Positions 17,693 through 27,143 of a stretch of DNA of 55,469 nucleotides are shown piece by piece. Source of the stretch: Solirubrobacterales bacterium (GTDB taxonomy: Bacteria; Actinomycetota; Thermoleophilia; Solirubrobacterales; 70-9); assembly GCA_023958085.1 (NCBI GenBank), contig JAMLGI010000012.1:1-55469 (forward strand), given 5' to 3'. The translations under genes were made by a program, and so were the position numbers. A model generated the notes under the pieces. That model did no database searches. It saw only the letters and a list, made by a program, of their open reading frames with translations, and had not been told where the DNA came from. Numbering within the stretch: the first letter of the stretch is position 1; the number at the start of each line of letters is the position of its first letter.

Positions 17693-17766
17693 CGGGAGCG
17701 ACGGGACTTGAACCCGCGGCCTCTGGCGTGACAGGCCAGCGCTCTAACCAACTGAGCTACGCCCCC
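17693..17766 (-). tRNA. tRNA-Asp (GTC)
   Basis: 74 bases on the minus strand with a complete cloverleaf: acceptor GGGGGCG/CGCTCCC (one G-U), D arm, anticodon loop CTGTCAC giving anticodon GTC, T arm with TTCAAGT, discriminator G. No encoded CCA. Confidence 0.95.
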
Positions 17767-17948
17767 GTGAGCCGGTCGGACTTCCGACCGGACGGCATTA
17801 TCGCAGCCTCGCCCGAACGGCGGCAGCCGCCCCCGCAAGGTCGACCGGACGACCCCAGAGCCGATCTCGGCAGGGCTGCGAAGCCCGGCGTGCTGATTCG
17901 GCGAGCCGAGTGGTGCGCTGGTGAGCTCTGCCTGGCGGGATAGGCACT

Positions 17949-17954
17949 TATGCT
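17949..17954 (+). promoter_or_regulatory. -10 box of a leaderless transcript (TATGCT, 7 bases before ATG)
   Basis: TATGCT, GACCGCC, then ATG at 17962. This geometry decides the start: the upstream ATG at 17950 lies inside the -10 box. Confidence 0.55.
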
Positions 17955-17961
17955 GACCGCC

Positions 17962-18813
17962 ATGAGATTCGTTACCTACGCTTCCGACCGTGGCCCCCGG
18001 GCCGGAGTCCGGACCGAAACCGGCCTGATCGACGCTTGGGACCTGATCGGGGACAGTCCCGAACCGAGCCTCAGGAATCTGCTCGCTGCGGAGCGGATGG
18101 GGGATGTGCGGGCCGCGATCGAGGACGGCTCCTGGAGCGAGGTGGCGACCTCGCCGGGAAGCATTCTCTGTCCGATCCCGGATCCGGACAAGATCGTCTG
18201 TGTCGGCCTCAACTTCCGGGAACACGCGGTCGAGACCGGTCAGGAGATCCCCAGGGCACCGGCGATCTTCGCCAAGTTCCGGAATGCGCTGGTTCCGGAC
18301 GGCTCCACAGTCACGCTCCCGGCCGCCTCCCGCAAGGTCGATTACGAAGCCGAGATCGCCTTCGTGATCTCGAAGCGGGCTCGCGAGGTGCCGGTCGAGC
18401 AGGCGATGGATCACGTCGCCGGCTACACCCTGCTGAACGACCTCTCGGCCCGGGACCTTCAGGGCCGGACCCCGCAGTGGATGCCGGGCAAGGTGTTCGA
18501 CGGATCCGCCCCCTGCGGCCCCGATCTGGTCACCCCGGATGAGGCCGGTCCGTCCGACGCACTCGAGCTGGGAATGCGCGTGAACGGGGAGGAACGTCAG
18601 AGCTCTTCGACCGCAGACCTGATCTTTCCGGTGCCGGAACTGGTCTCGATCCTCTCCAGCTGGATGACCCTGGAGCCGGGCGACATCATCTCCACCGGAA
18701 CTCCCTCCGGGGTCGGTCTGGGGATGGACCCGATGGTCTGGCTCGAGGACGGGGACGAACTCCTGGTCAGCTCGCCGCAGCTCGGCGAGTTGAGGACCAC
18801 GATCCGGCGCTGA
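17962..18813 (+). CDS. Fumarylacetoacetate hydrolase (FAH) family protein
   Basis: 283 residues. The C-terminal FAH fold carries the divalent-metal residues in DYEAEIAFVI and the NDLSARDLQ motif, with GDIISTGTPSGVG near the end. Members hydrolyse or isomerise acyl-pyruvates in aromatic and amino-acid degradation; the exact substrate cannot be predicted. Start MRFVTYASD was chosen over the ATG 12 bases earlier because of the family alignment and the leaderless promoter. The convergent gene follows 29 bases after the stop. Confidence 0.88.
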   Translation: MRFVTYASDRGPRAGVRTETGLIDAWDLIGDSPEPSLRNLLAAERMGDVRAAIEDGSWSEVATSPGSILCPIPDPDKIVCVGLNFREHAVETGQEIPRAPAIFAKFRNALVPDGSTVTLPAASRKVDYEAEIAFVISKRAREVPVEQAMDHVAGYTLLNDLSARDLQGRTPQWMPGKVFDGSAPCGPDLVTPDEAGPSDALELGMRVNGEERQSSSTADLIFPVPELVSILSSWMTLEPGDIISTGTPSGVGLGMDPMVWLEDGDELLVSSPQLGELRTTIRR

Positions 18814-18842
18814 AACCCCGGCGGGTGGTGGCCAGCGGGGTG

Positions 18843-20027
18843 TTACGGCCGTTTGGCCCCGGCGATCTCGTTGCGGACCATCGGAATGTCCGCCGAGAGC
18901 GGCCGGGACGGCGCCGACCCGGTTCCGCCCGAAACCCGGGCCCCGACGCTGCTCGACCGGGCGGCCGACCACCGGACCCGGACCGGATTGACCCGGAGCA
19001 GCTTGCGCCAGGTCGCCGGACCGACCACGCCGTCGTCACCGAGCCCGCGACGCCGCTGGAACCTGCGGACGGCCCGCTTGGTCCGCTTGCCGAAGATCCC
19101 GTTGATCTCCAGGTTGTATCCGGCCCCGACCAGGTACTGCTGCATCCAGACCACGGTGTCGCCGCTGCTGCCACTCCGAATCACCGGTCGCTCCCGGGAC
19201 GGGGTGAAATGGGGGAAGGCCCTGACCGGACGGCCCAGGGTTCTCCAGGCGGACCGGCTTGTTTCCTGCCAGGACCACCAGCTGGGGGCGACCCCGTAGC
19301 TTTTCGCGTAGCGACGGAAGTTCTTCAGGGCCTTTGCCGAGGGATCCATCCAGGTCTGGCCGACCGGATAGATCTGGCGTTCGTAGATCGAGTTTTCCCG
19401 CCAGGCAATGCCGACCGCTTCCCGGACCGAGTCCCCGATCGCCTTCCAGTAGACCTGTGGCAGGTTTGCGGTCGCCGCACCGGGTCCGAGAAAGACCGAG
19501 TAGGGGAAACCCTGGTGGTAGTTGTTGTAGGGGAAGGTTGAAAGCGCGAGCTTGAACTTCGGTCCGACTCGACGGCGCAGCTGGCGGATGTACCGGTCCG
19601 CCTGCGAGTAGCGTCCTTCGTACTCCGCTTCGGCATCGATCACGAAACAGTCCGCGCCGCGTTTCTTCGCCACCGCCGACACCGCGGCCTCCCGGGCCGG
19701 CTCGCGGCCGTAGACGTACTGCCAGCCACAGACCTTCAGTCCGGCCCGCTGGAAGCGCCTGACCATCGACCGGGTGAACTGGCTCCAGACGTTGGTTCCG
19801 TCCCCGGACTTGATGTAGAGCGTGCCCACGTCCGCCCGGCGGGCACGACGGATGATCGCGTCCAGACTCCCGTTCTCGGAGCTCGAGATGTACCAGATCC
19901 ACATGCCCTGGCGGTCGTACGGCGTGGCGGCCGAGGCCGGTCCCGCCGATCCGGACCAGCCGGCGACGACCAGCACGGAAAGCAGCGCGGCCAGCAGGCC
20001 GAGCCGTCGAAGGGGATTGACTCTCAT
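18843..20027 (-). CDS. Secreted protein with peptidoglycan-binding domain
   Basis: 394 residues from the ATG at 20027 (MRVNPLRRLGLL), where a signal peptide ending near ASA begins. Residues of about 40-270 resemble a TIM-barrel glycosidase-like domain (MWIWYISS, VGTLYIKSGDGTN, DCFVIDAEAEYEG). About 290-350 is a PG_binding_1 domain (GSSGDTVVWMQQYL, NGIFGKRTKRAVRRFQ, DGVVGPATW). This combination suggests a wall-associated hydrolase. Catalytic residues are not certain; the acidic pair in DAEAE is a candidate. It is divergent from the deacetylase at 20114, with an 86-base shared promoter region. Confidence 0.8.
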   Translation of the reverse strand: MRVNPLRRLGLLAALLSVLVVAGWSGSAGPASAATPYDRQGMWIWYISSSENGSLDAIIRRARRADVGTLYIKSGDGTNVWSQFTRSMVRRFQRAGLKVCGWQYVYGREPAREAAVSAVAKKRGADCFVIDAEAEYEGRYSQADRYIRQLRRRVGPKFKLALSTFPYNNYHQGFPYSVFLGPGAATANLPQVYWKAIGDSVREAVGIAWRENSIYERQIYPVGQTWMDPSAKALKNFRRYAKSYGVAPSWWSWQETSRSAWRTLGRPVRAFPHFTPSRERPVIRSGSSGDTVVWMQQYLVGAGYNLEINGIFGKRTKRAVRRFQRRRGLGDDGVVGPATWRKLLRVNPVRVRWSAARSSSVGARVSGGTGSAPSRPLSADIPMVRNEIAGAKRP

Positions 20028-20113
20028 CGGCCTGAAAACACGGTTGGAACTGAATCGGAGCGCATTCGGGTGAGCCTGTACGCTTATCAACCGCTGCCGG
20101 TCGGCTGCCCCGA

Positions 20114-21301
20114 ATGACTCCACGCCGCAAACTTTCTTTCGCTCTGGCCGCCCTTCTCGGGACGGTTCTCATCGTCGTTTTCGCCACCCAGGCCCAGCCT
20201 GCGGCACTGACCAGTCCGCTGGCGCTCTACCAGGGAGACCTGCGCCAGGACGGCAACCGGGTCGAGTTCACGATCGACACCGCCGGTCCGGTCGACACCG
20301 GCACCCTCGACGGCCTGCCGGACATGGACGACGGGAAGAGCCGGTTCCTCTGCCTCGAACTCACCGCCGAATCGGGAGGCCGGGGAGCCCGGGTCTGCCT
20401 GGCGCCGGAGGACAGGGTCGGGATCACCCCGATCGGGCCGGACGGCGGGAAACCGTCGACCGTGGAGGCCGAGATCCTGCGCCCCGGAAACGACCGGATC
20501 ACCGCCCGGTTCCCTTACGGGCTGCTCGATCTCGATCCCGGTCGCTACCGGTTCCGGTTCGTTTCCTCGGACGGAAGCTGCGGATCCAGGCCGGATGACC
20601 GGTGTGTCGACTCGATCCCGCAGGGTCAAGGCCCCGGTTTCAACCTCAGGGTCCCGGCCCTCACCGGCTGCCAGAACGATGGTGGCCGTGAGGTTCGCAA
20701 CGGTGCGCGGGACCAGAAAGCGGTCGCCCTTACCTTCGACGACGGGCCGGGGGTGTCGACCCCGGAGATCCTCCGGATTCTCCGTGAGAAGCGGGTTGAT
20801 GCCACCTTCTTCCTCCTCAGTTCGATGATCTCCCAGGACCCGGAGGCGGTGAAGCAGATCCCCCGTCAGGGCAGCGAGGTGGCGAACCACTCGATCGCGC
20901 ATGCTGCCCTTCCTCCGCTCTCCGACATCGAACAGGCAAACCAGGCGATCTCGGAGGCTTCCGGGGTGACGCCGTGTGCCTTCCGGCCCCCGTACGGTGC
21001 GGTTGACGCAAGCCTGGTCGCCCGGGCCAGACAGGCCGGTCTCGACACGGTGCTCTGGGATGTCGACACCGAGGACTGGCAGAGCTACACCACGATCGAC
21101 TCGATCCTCGCCAACGTGAAGACAAACGCCACCAACGGCTCGATCATCCTGATGCACGACGGCGGCGACCAGCCCCGGCCGAAGACGATCGAACTCCTGC
21201 CGAAGCTGATCGACCAGTTGCGGAACGACGGGTTCGCTCTAGTCACCGTGTCCGAGCTGCTAGGCAACGAGATCACCTGGGAACCGCTCGGCAAACCCTG
21301 A
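20114..21301 (+). CDS. Secreted polysaccharide deacetylase (NodB type)
   Basis: 395 residues. A signal or anchor helix covers 8-25, then a beta-rich domain of about 170 residues, then a NodB domain. All five NodB motifs are visible: TFDDGPG (Asp209/Asp210), ANHSIAH (His259, His263), RPPYGA, WDVDTEDW and ILMHDGG. It should be a metal-dependent deacetylase of wall polysaccharide or another N-acetylated polymer. The same two-domain layout occurs in the minus-strand protein at 23862-25091, so these are paralogues flanking a secreted esterase-like gene. Confidence 0.9.
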   Translation: MTPRRKLSFALAALLGTVLIVVFATQAQPAALTSPLALYQGDLRQDGNRVEFTIDTAGPVDTGTLDGLPDMDDGKSRFLCLELTAESGGRGARVCLAPEDRVGITPIGPDGGKPSTVEAEILRPGNDRITARFPYGLLDLDPGRYRFRFVSSDGSCGSRPDDRCVDSIPQGQGPGFNLRVPALTGCQNDGGREVRNGARDQKAVALTFDDGPGVSTPEILRILREKRVDATFFLLSSMISQDPEAVKQIPRQGSEVANHSIAHAALPPLSDIEQANQAISEASGVTPCAFRPPYGAVDASLVARARQAGLDTVLWDVDTEDWQSYTTIDSILANVKTNATNGSIILMHDGGDQPRPKTIELLPKLIDQLRNDGFALVTVSELLGNEITWEPLGKP

Positions 21302-21373
21302 CCGGGATCCGCTCGTCGAACTCGGCTACCCTGTCGGCAGGGAGCAGTACTGAACTGAATCGGGAGGAGCTTC

Positions 21374-23842
21374 GTGCGTCGTATCAGCTTGATCACGCTC
21401 GCCCTGCTGGCGGGCCTGTCCGTACTCACCGGATCCGCTTCGGCGCACAAGGTGGAGAAGGCCACCGGTGGCCTGAAGGACACCCTGAAGACGAACGTCC
21501 TCGCGAAACCCGGCAACGGCCTGAAGGACACCCTGAAGACGAACGTTCTGGCAACACCGGGCTCAACGGTGACCCTGTCGGCGACCGGATCCAGCTTCGA
21601 CCGCGGCAGATTCACCGCGGTCAGGAAACGCCGCCTCAGGGTCGGTCGGAGCGGCAGACGGACGGTCAGACTGGTCACCACCGGGGTTGCTCGCCGTGAG
21701 GGTGCCGGCTGCCAGGCGGTGAACGTCACGGTCATCGCCCGCTCCGGGCGCCGGGTCACGAAATCAAGGGTCCGTCTTCAGCGAGTCCGTCCCTGCACCC
21801 CGCAACGGGTGGATCTCTCCCGGGCCGATGACTGCGAGTTCATCGCCCGGCCGAAGGAGGGCATGTGCATGCTGCCCTTCCCCAGCGACTTCTACACACG
21901 TCCGGACCGGAACAGTCCGACCGGGAAACGGATCCGCTTCACCGAGGCTGCGATGCCGACCAACCGGAACGGGGTGCCGATCGACCCCTCCACCTACTCG
22001 GACTCGGACGGCTTCAGCCAGGGATCCGGGATCGCCTTGAAGGTGCCCGGGGTCGACAGCATCGCGGCCGTCACCGCCAACCGGCTGGTTCCGATCAACC
22101 ACCTCGGCCGGTATGCCGACCGCAACCAGCGAGTGGTCGTGATCGACACCAGGACCGGCAAGCGCCACCCGATCTGGGCCGAGATCGACTCCAACGCCAA
22201 CCTGACCCGCGACCGGCTGCTGGAGATCAAACCGGCCGAGAACTTCCGCTCCGGTGGCCGCTACATCGTCGCCCTGCGCAACCTGACCGACCAGTCCGGC
22301 CAACGACTCCAGGCGCCGGGCGCCTTTCGTTTCTACCGGGACGGGATCAAGTCCGGCCAGAAGAGGATCGAGCAGCGCCGGGCCCATTTCGAAGGGCTCT
22401 TCCGCACTCTGCGCCGGGCGAAGATCAAGCGGAGCGACCTTTACCTGGCCTGGGATTTCACGGTTGCCAGCGACGAGAACAACTACCGCCGGGTGCTCAG
22501 CATGCGCGACCGGGCCTTTGCCGAACTGGGCGACACGAATCTGGCGGACAACCGGATCGAACCGGGCAGTTCCGCCCCGGACTTCACGATCGACTCGGTC
22601 CAGAACTTCACGCCGCTCCAGAATTCGCAGGTGGCACGAAGGATCAAGGGACATTTCACCGTCCCCTGCTTCCTCAAGTCGACCAACGACCAGCCCGACT
22701 GCGCCCCGGGCAGCATCATGGACCTCGACGAAAATCGACTGCCGAGACGTCACGGCAACTGGAGCGCCAACGTCGAGTGCATCCTGCCGCAGTCGGCGAT
22801 GGACGGATCGAAGCTGCGGCCGATGATGTTCGGCCACGGCCTGCTCGGCCGGGCCGACGGGGTGAACGGCTCGGTCAACCCGGATCTGGCCCAGAACCAC
22901 AAGATGCTGGTCTGCGGCACCGACGAGATCGGGATGGCCGGCGACGACCCCGGCGAGGTGATCATGGCGCTGCTGGACCTTTCCCGGTTCAAGGTGGTGC
23001 CCGATCGCCTGGCCCAGGGGATCCTCAACGAACTCTTCCTCGCCCGGCTGATGTACCACCCGGACGGGCTGGGAACGGACCCGGCCTTCCAGGTGGACGG
23101 CGAGTCGGTGATCGACGGGCGGGCCGTCTACTACATGGGTGCCAGCCAGGGCGGAATCATGGGTGGCGCGTTGACCGCCGTCTCGCCGGACTTCACCCGG
23201 GCCTCACTGCTGGTCGGGGCAATGAACTACTCAACCCTGCTGCCCCGCTCGATCGACTTCGATCTGTACGCCGGTTTCCTCAACCCCTCCTACCGGAACG
23301 AGATGGCCCGGCCGCTGATCTTCAACCTGATGCAGATGCTCTGGGATCGCAGCGAACCGAACGGCTACGGCCACCGGATGACCGACAACCCGCCGCCGAA
23401 CACCCCTAGACACGAGGTAACCCTGCAGATCGCGCTCGGTGACCATCAGGTCAGCAACTTCGCCTCCGAGGTCGAGGCCCGCACCGTCGGGATGGCGACC
23501 AACGGACGGCCGGTCGATCCCGACCGCTGGCCGGACTACGACATTCTCTGGAACGTTCCGCGGATCAAACCGTCCGAGTACCCGTACCACCGGTCGAACA
23601 TCATCTACTTCGACGGCGGCCCGATCCGCACCGACCCGGGGAATCCGGGCAGAACGATCGGCACCACCCCGCCACCGTTCACCAACCTGCCGAACCGGGC
23701 CGGACAGGATCCTCACGGGGCCCCGGGAGGGGCAGGCAAGGCGGTTCAGATGACCTCGGACTTTCTGCAGCCGAACGGCTACATCGAGGACATCTGCGCC
23801 CCGAAGTCCTGTTACAGCGACATCTGGTCTGGCCTGCCCTGA
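21374..23842 (+). CDS. Secreted alpha/beta-hydrolase-like protein
   Basis: 822 residues from a GTG with GGAGGAG upstream. Signal peptide ends near GSASA. Residues 33-64 contain a near-perfect tandem duplication of 16 residues (unit GLKDTLKTNVLA). The body shows a lipase-type nucleophile elbow, GASQGG, with Ser591, and FGHGLLGRADG as a possible oxyanion region. I read it as an extracellular lipase/esterase-like hydrolase, but I recognise no characterised family. It stands between two polysaccharide deacetylases. Confidence 0.7.
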   Translation: MRRISLITLALLAGLSVLTGSASAHKVEKATGGLKDTLKTNVLAKPGNGLKDTLKTNVLATPGSTVTLSATGSSFDRGRFTAVRKRRLRVGRSGRRTVRLVTTGVARREGAGCQAVNVTVIARSGRRVTKSRVRLQRVRPCTPQRVDLSRADDCEFIARPKEGMCMLPFPSDFYTRPDRNSPTGKRIRFTEAAMPTNRNGVPIDPSTYSDSDGFSQGSGIALKVPGVDSIAAVTANRLVPINHLGRYADRNQRVVVIDTRTGKRHPIWAEIDSNANLTRDRLLEIKPAENFRSGGRYIVALRNLTDQSGQRLQAPGAFRFYRDGIKSGQKRIEQRRAHFEGLFRTLRRAKIKRSDLYLAWDFTVASDENNYRRVLSMRDRAFAELGDTNLADNRIEPGSSAPDFTIDSVQNFTPLQNSQVARRIKGHFTVPCFLKSTNDQPDCAPGSIMDLDENRLPRRHGNWSANVECILPQSAMDGSKLRPMMFGHGLLGRADGVNGSVNPDLAQNHKMLVCGTDEIGMAGDDPGEVIMALLDLSRFKVVPDRLAQGILNELFLARLMYHPDGLGTDPAFQVDGESVIDGRAVYYMGASQGGIMGGALTAVSPDFTRASLLVGAMNYSTLLPRSIDFDLYAGFLNPSYRNEMARPLIFNLMQMLWDRSEPNGYGHRMTDNPPPNTPRHEVTLQIALGDHQVSNFASEVEARTVGMATNGRPVDPDRWPDYDILWNVPRIKPSEYPYHRSNIIYFDGGPIRTDPGNPGRTIGTTPPPFTNLPNRAGQDPHGAPGGAGKAVQMTSDFLQPNGYIEDICAPKSCYSDIWSGLP
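21471..21566 (+). repeat. Tandem 48-bp duplication inside the secreted hydrolase gene
   Basis: Two adjacent 48-base units start with the same 28 bases or so (GGCCTGAAGGACACCCTGAA...) and diverge toward their ends. The reading frame is preserved, giving two copies of a 16-residue segment directly after the signal peptide. Confidence 0.85.
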
Positions 23843-23861
23843 TCGGACCGTCCCCGGACGG

Positions 23862-25091
23862 CTACCTGACCGGGCGGTAGAGCATCCGGTTGCCGAGCAG
23901 TTCGGTGACCGTCACAAACCGGTAGCCGCGCCGCCGCAGTTTGCGGATCGCCCGCGGCAAGGCGGCGACGGTCTGCCCGCGCGGCCCGCCGGCGTCGTGC
24001 ATCAGCACGATCGACCCGCGCCGCACACCGTGGGAGATCCGGCTCCGGATCGTGCCCGATCCGGGGAGACTCCAGTCGACCGTGTCGACATCCCAGATCA
24101 CGCTCTTCATCCCCGCCCGGCGGGCGGCCGACTTCAGACCTGAGCCGATCGCGCCGTAGGGGGGTCGGAAGAGGCAGGGCCTGAACCCGGTGCGGCGCCG
24201 GATCGCCCGGCTGGCTCGGGAGATGTCGGAGTAGCCGGGGAGCAGAGCGTGATTCGAACTGTGGTTGGCGAGTTCGTGACCGGCGGCAAGCACCTTTCGG
24301 GCCATCCCCGGATATCGGTTCACCTGCGAACCGAGCATGAAGAAGGTTGCCTTCACCCTGAAGCGCCGGAGCTGTCGCAGCACCGCCGGGGTGGCCGGCC
24401 CCGGTCCGTCGTCGAAGGTGAACGCGACCAGCTTGCGTCGACGCGGGCCGTGGGAGACGACCCCGCCGTTGCCACCGGTGCAGCCGACCACCCGCACCGG
24501 CCGGAGCCGGTAGTTCAGCTTTCTGGCAGTCGGAAAGGTGGCCGCGCATCCGGACCTCCCGTCGGCCCCGTCGCAGCTTCCGTCGGCGTAACTGATCTGC
24601 CAGCGGTACCCGGCGGGGCGAAGCCCGGCCAGGTCCGGGCGAAACGCCGCGGTCAGGCCCCGCCTGCCGCGTCGCATCACATCGGCCTCGATCGTTTTCC
24701 GGGAGATCACCTTCCCGTTCGGGGCGAGGCGCGAGACCCCGACCCGGTGGTACGGCCGCCGGCGGCCACCGAAGCAGATCCGGACCAACCCCCGGGTCCC
24801 GGCCCGGGACAGGTCGAGGCAGAGGTAGCGGGCACGGTCGCGACGGAACTCGGGCCGGGGATCGAGCTTTCGCAGCATCACAGGTTTCACGGTCCGGACC
24901 TGGACGATCAGGGATCGCCCCGACTGGGAGAGCTTCGCCCGCTCGATCGGCCGATGCTTCACCCCGGTCGCGGCGGGGGTCGCAACCAGGCAGATGACAC
25001 CAAGCAGAGCACCGGCCAGCGTGAGCCGAAGGATGGCGGCGGGCCGTCCCGACCGTCCTGCCGGTTGGCTGTCAGCCGACTGTGCTTCCAC
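23862..25091 (-). CDS. Secreted polysaccharide deacetylase (NodB type), second copy
   Basis: 409 residues from a GTG at 25091. N-terminal helix at about 22-42 for export, a beta-rich middle domain, then NodB with TFDDGPG, ANHSSNH, RPPYGA, WDVDTVDW and VLMHDAGG. Both metal-binding histidines and the catalytic aspartate pair are kept. It parallels the protein at 20114 in layout, including a pair of conserved cysteine positions before the NodB domain. TATACT on the minus strand (25104-25099) lies 7 bases before the GTG, so this is a leaderless GTG start. It ends 19 bases from the convergent hydrolase. Confidence 0.88.
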   Translation of the reverse strand: MEAQSADSQPAGRSGRPAAILRLTLAGALLGVICLVATPAATGVKHRPIERAKLSQSGRSLIVQVRTVKPVMLRKLDPRPEFRRDRARYLCLDLSRAGTRGLVRICFGGRRRPYHRVGVSRLAPNGKVISRKTIEADVMRRGRRGLTAAFRPDLAGLRPAGYRWQISYADGSCDGADGRSGCAATFPTARKLNYRLRPVRVVGCTGGNGGVVSHGPRRRKLVAFTFDDGPGPATPAVLRQLRRFRVKATFFMLGSQVNRYPGMARKVLAAGHELANHSSNHALLPGYSDISRASRAIRRRTGFRPCLFRPPYGAIGSGLKSAARRAGMKSVIWDVDTVDWSLPGSGTIRSRISHGVRRGSIVLMHDAGGPRGQTVAALPRAIRKLRRRGYRFVTVTELLGNRMLYRPVR

Positions 25092-25121
25092 CGAGCCAAG
25101 TATAGGCCGGGCCGGGAGCGG

Positions 25122-26096
25122 TCAGTCCCGGGTGGCAACCGGAGGGAGAACCAGCTCCGCAAAGACCGCCCGGTGGTCGGTTCCGGTGACCGGTTCGACA
25201 TCGAAATCGGAAACCCGGATCCCCCCCTGGGCCAGCACGTGATCGATCGTCACCGGCGGCGGCCACCCGATCCGTGAAGGCCAGGTGAAGGACAGGCCTC
25301 GACCGACCGCAGCGGCGGCATCCTCGTAGCCGGTGTCGATCAGGTCCCGCAGCCGGGCGTGGTCGAGGGTGGCGTTGAAGTCCCCGGCCAGCACCAGCGG
25401 AAGTTCCCGGCTACCCGCAGCCGGGAGGGCCTGCAGATCACGCCGCCATTCGGGGGTGGATCGCGGGCCGGTAGGAGCGGTCGGGTGAACCGCAACCAGG
25501 TTCAGCGGGATCGAGTCCGGCACCTGTACCGCGGTGATGAACTGGGCCGGGCGAGTTTCCAGCCGTTCGAGTCCGGCCAGGGGCCAGCGCGACCAGATTC
25601 CGGCTCCGACTCCCCGCGGTCCCGGCTCGAGCACCGTTTCGGGATAGAGAGGTTCGATCCCGGCCTTCTCCAGACCGGCGATCGCCCCTGTGGTCAGTTC
25701 GGTCAGGACCAGCAGATCAACATCGCGAGAGGCCGCCAGCGCGAGCAGTTCCCGGGGATCGGCCTGCCCCCGGTGGAGGTTCAGGGCGAGGATCCGGACC
25801 GGACGGCCGTGACCGACCGAGGTCGGGGTCCCGAAGCCACGGGGACCGACCGCCAGAATGAAGACAAGCGTCGCGATCACCAGGAAGACCACCGGCAGCC
25901 ACCGTCGAAGCAGCACCGCCGTGAGCAGTGAGAGCAGGGTGGCGATCAGCGCATACGGCGTGTAGGCGATCACCTGCACCAGCGGCCAGCCCCGTTCGAG
26001 ACCGCCGATCCGGACCAGGGCCCAGACCAGCAGCGGCACGGTCAGCCCCCAGGCAACAACGCTGCGCCAGATCCCTCCGGGCCGCTCCCGGGTCAG
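25122..26096 (-). CDS. Membrane-anchored endonuclease/exonuclease/phosphatase (EEP) family protein
   Basis: About 324 residues. Three membrane helices in the first 100 residues are followed by an EEP domain with LNLHRG, a VLTELT acid motif, VLAGDFNATLDH and a C-terminal TDHRAVFAEL, the usual metal and catalytic residues. The start is uncertain. The first helix begins just downstream of a CTG at 26096 that overlaps the methyltransferase stop codon; the first GTG (26039) would cut into that helix. The active domain probably faces outside; substrates in the family include nucleic acids, phospholipids and inositol phosphates. Confidence 0.72.
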   Translation of the reverse strand: MTRERPGGIWRSVVAWGLTVPLLVWALVRIGGLERGWPLVQVIAYTPYALIATLLSLLTAVLLRRWLPVVFLVIATLVFILAVGPRGFGTPTSVGHGRPVRILALNLHRGQADPRELLALAASRDVDLLVLTELTTGAIAGLEKAGIEPLYPETVLEPGPRGVGAGIWSRWPLAGLERLETRPAQFITAVQVPDSIPLNLVAVHPTAPTGPRSTPEWRRDLQALPAAGSRELPLVLAGDFNATLDHARLRDLIDTGYEDAAAAVGRGLSFTWPSRIGWPPPVTIDHVLAQGGIRVSDFDVEPVTGTDHRAVFAELVLPPVATRD

Positions 26097-26943
26097 CCGG
26101 GGCCTCCCGGTCCGAGCCGCTGCTCCATGATCCGGACCGCCTCCGGATTGCGATCGATCAGCACACAGTCCCGGCCAAGCTTCGATGCGACCGCCCCGAG
26201 GGTGCCGCTGCCGGCGAAGAAGTCGAGGCAGCGGTCGCCCGGTTCGGTGGAGGCCTGGACGATCCGTCGGAGGACCCCCTCCGGTTTCTGGTTCGGATAG
26301 CCGGTCTTCTCGCGGCCGTTGGTGGGCACGATGGTGTGCCACCAGACATCGGTCGGGAGCTTGCCGCGAGCCGCCTTCTCGGGGGTGACCAGGCCGGGGG
26401 CCATGTACGGCTCACGGTCAACCGCGGCTGAATCGAAGTGGTATCGCTCCGGGTCCTTCACGTAGACCAGGATCGTGTCGTGCTTGGCCGGCCAGCGCCG
26501 TTTCGACTTTCCTCCGTAGTCGTAGGCCCAGATGATCTCGTTGAGAAAACTGTCCCGACCGAAGATCCGGTCCAGCAGAACCTTGACGTAGTGGGCCTCC
26601 CGACAGTCGAGGTGCAGATAGAGGGTCCCGCGCTCGTCCAGCAGCCGCCTCATCAGATGGGGTTCGAGGAAGGCAACGTAGTCGTCGTGGCGGTCATCGT
26701 AGGAGATCCTGGAGGCTCCTCGGTCCGGTAGGCGCGCCCGCCGAAACCGGTCCGGTCGCCCTCGGTATCCCGGTCAACCCTGATCGTCCGCCGGGTCTGC
26801 CGATGCCCGGTGTTGAACGGCGGATCGATGTAGACAAGCCGGAAGGACCCGTCCCCGAACCGCGGCAGAAGCTCGAGGCTTTCCCCGAGCAGAATCTCGA
26901 TCTCCCCTCGGGACTCCGCCGAAAGCTCCTCACCAGCCGCCAC
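26093..26943 (-). pseudogene. Beta-class DNA methyltransferase, split by one frameshift
   Basis: From a leaderless GTG at 26943 the frame gives motif IV DPPFNTG, then leaves frame near 26706-26722. The downstream frame resumes with SYDDRHDDYV, FLEPHLMRRL and ends with motif I FAGSGT. The order IV before I defines the beta class (N6-adenine or N4-cytosine). Restoring a single base in the GAGCCTCC stretch rejoins both parts into about 283 residues. It has no restriction partner, so intact it would be an orphan or regulatory methyltransferase. The lesion may be genuine or a sequence error. Confidence 0.8.
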
Positions 26944-26972
26944 CGGGCCACCCTACCGCGAGGGGTGGCGCC

Positions 26973-27089
26973 TCACTCGTCGTGCGGGTCGCTGCGGTCG
27001 GCCGACAGCACCACCCGAAACAGCCCGTAGACCATCAACGGGAACCCGATGAAGATCACCACCATCGCCACAATCGCGGTTATCCCCAT
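26973..27089 (-). CDS. Small single-pass membrane protein, 38 residues
   Basis: ATG at 27089, stop TGA at 26973-26975. Residues 2-28 form a clean hydrophobic helix (ITAIVAMVVIFIGFPLMVYG), followed by a polar tail rich in Asp/Arg (SADRSDPHDE). Only a weak GAGCGG site lies upstream. It sits 29 bases before the methyltransferase gene on the same strand. No family recognised. Confidence 0.45.
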   Translation of the reverse strand: MGITAIVAMVVIFIGFPLMVYGLFRVVLSADRSDPHDE

Positions 27090-27143
27090 CCGCTCAGGCC
27101 CTCATTTCCCGGACCGCCCCTGACGGATGTGGCAAACCGGGCA

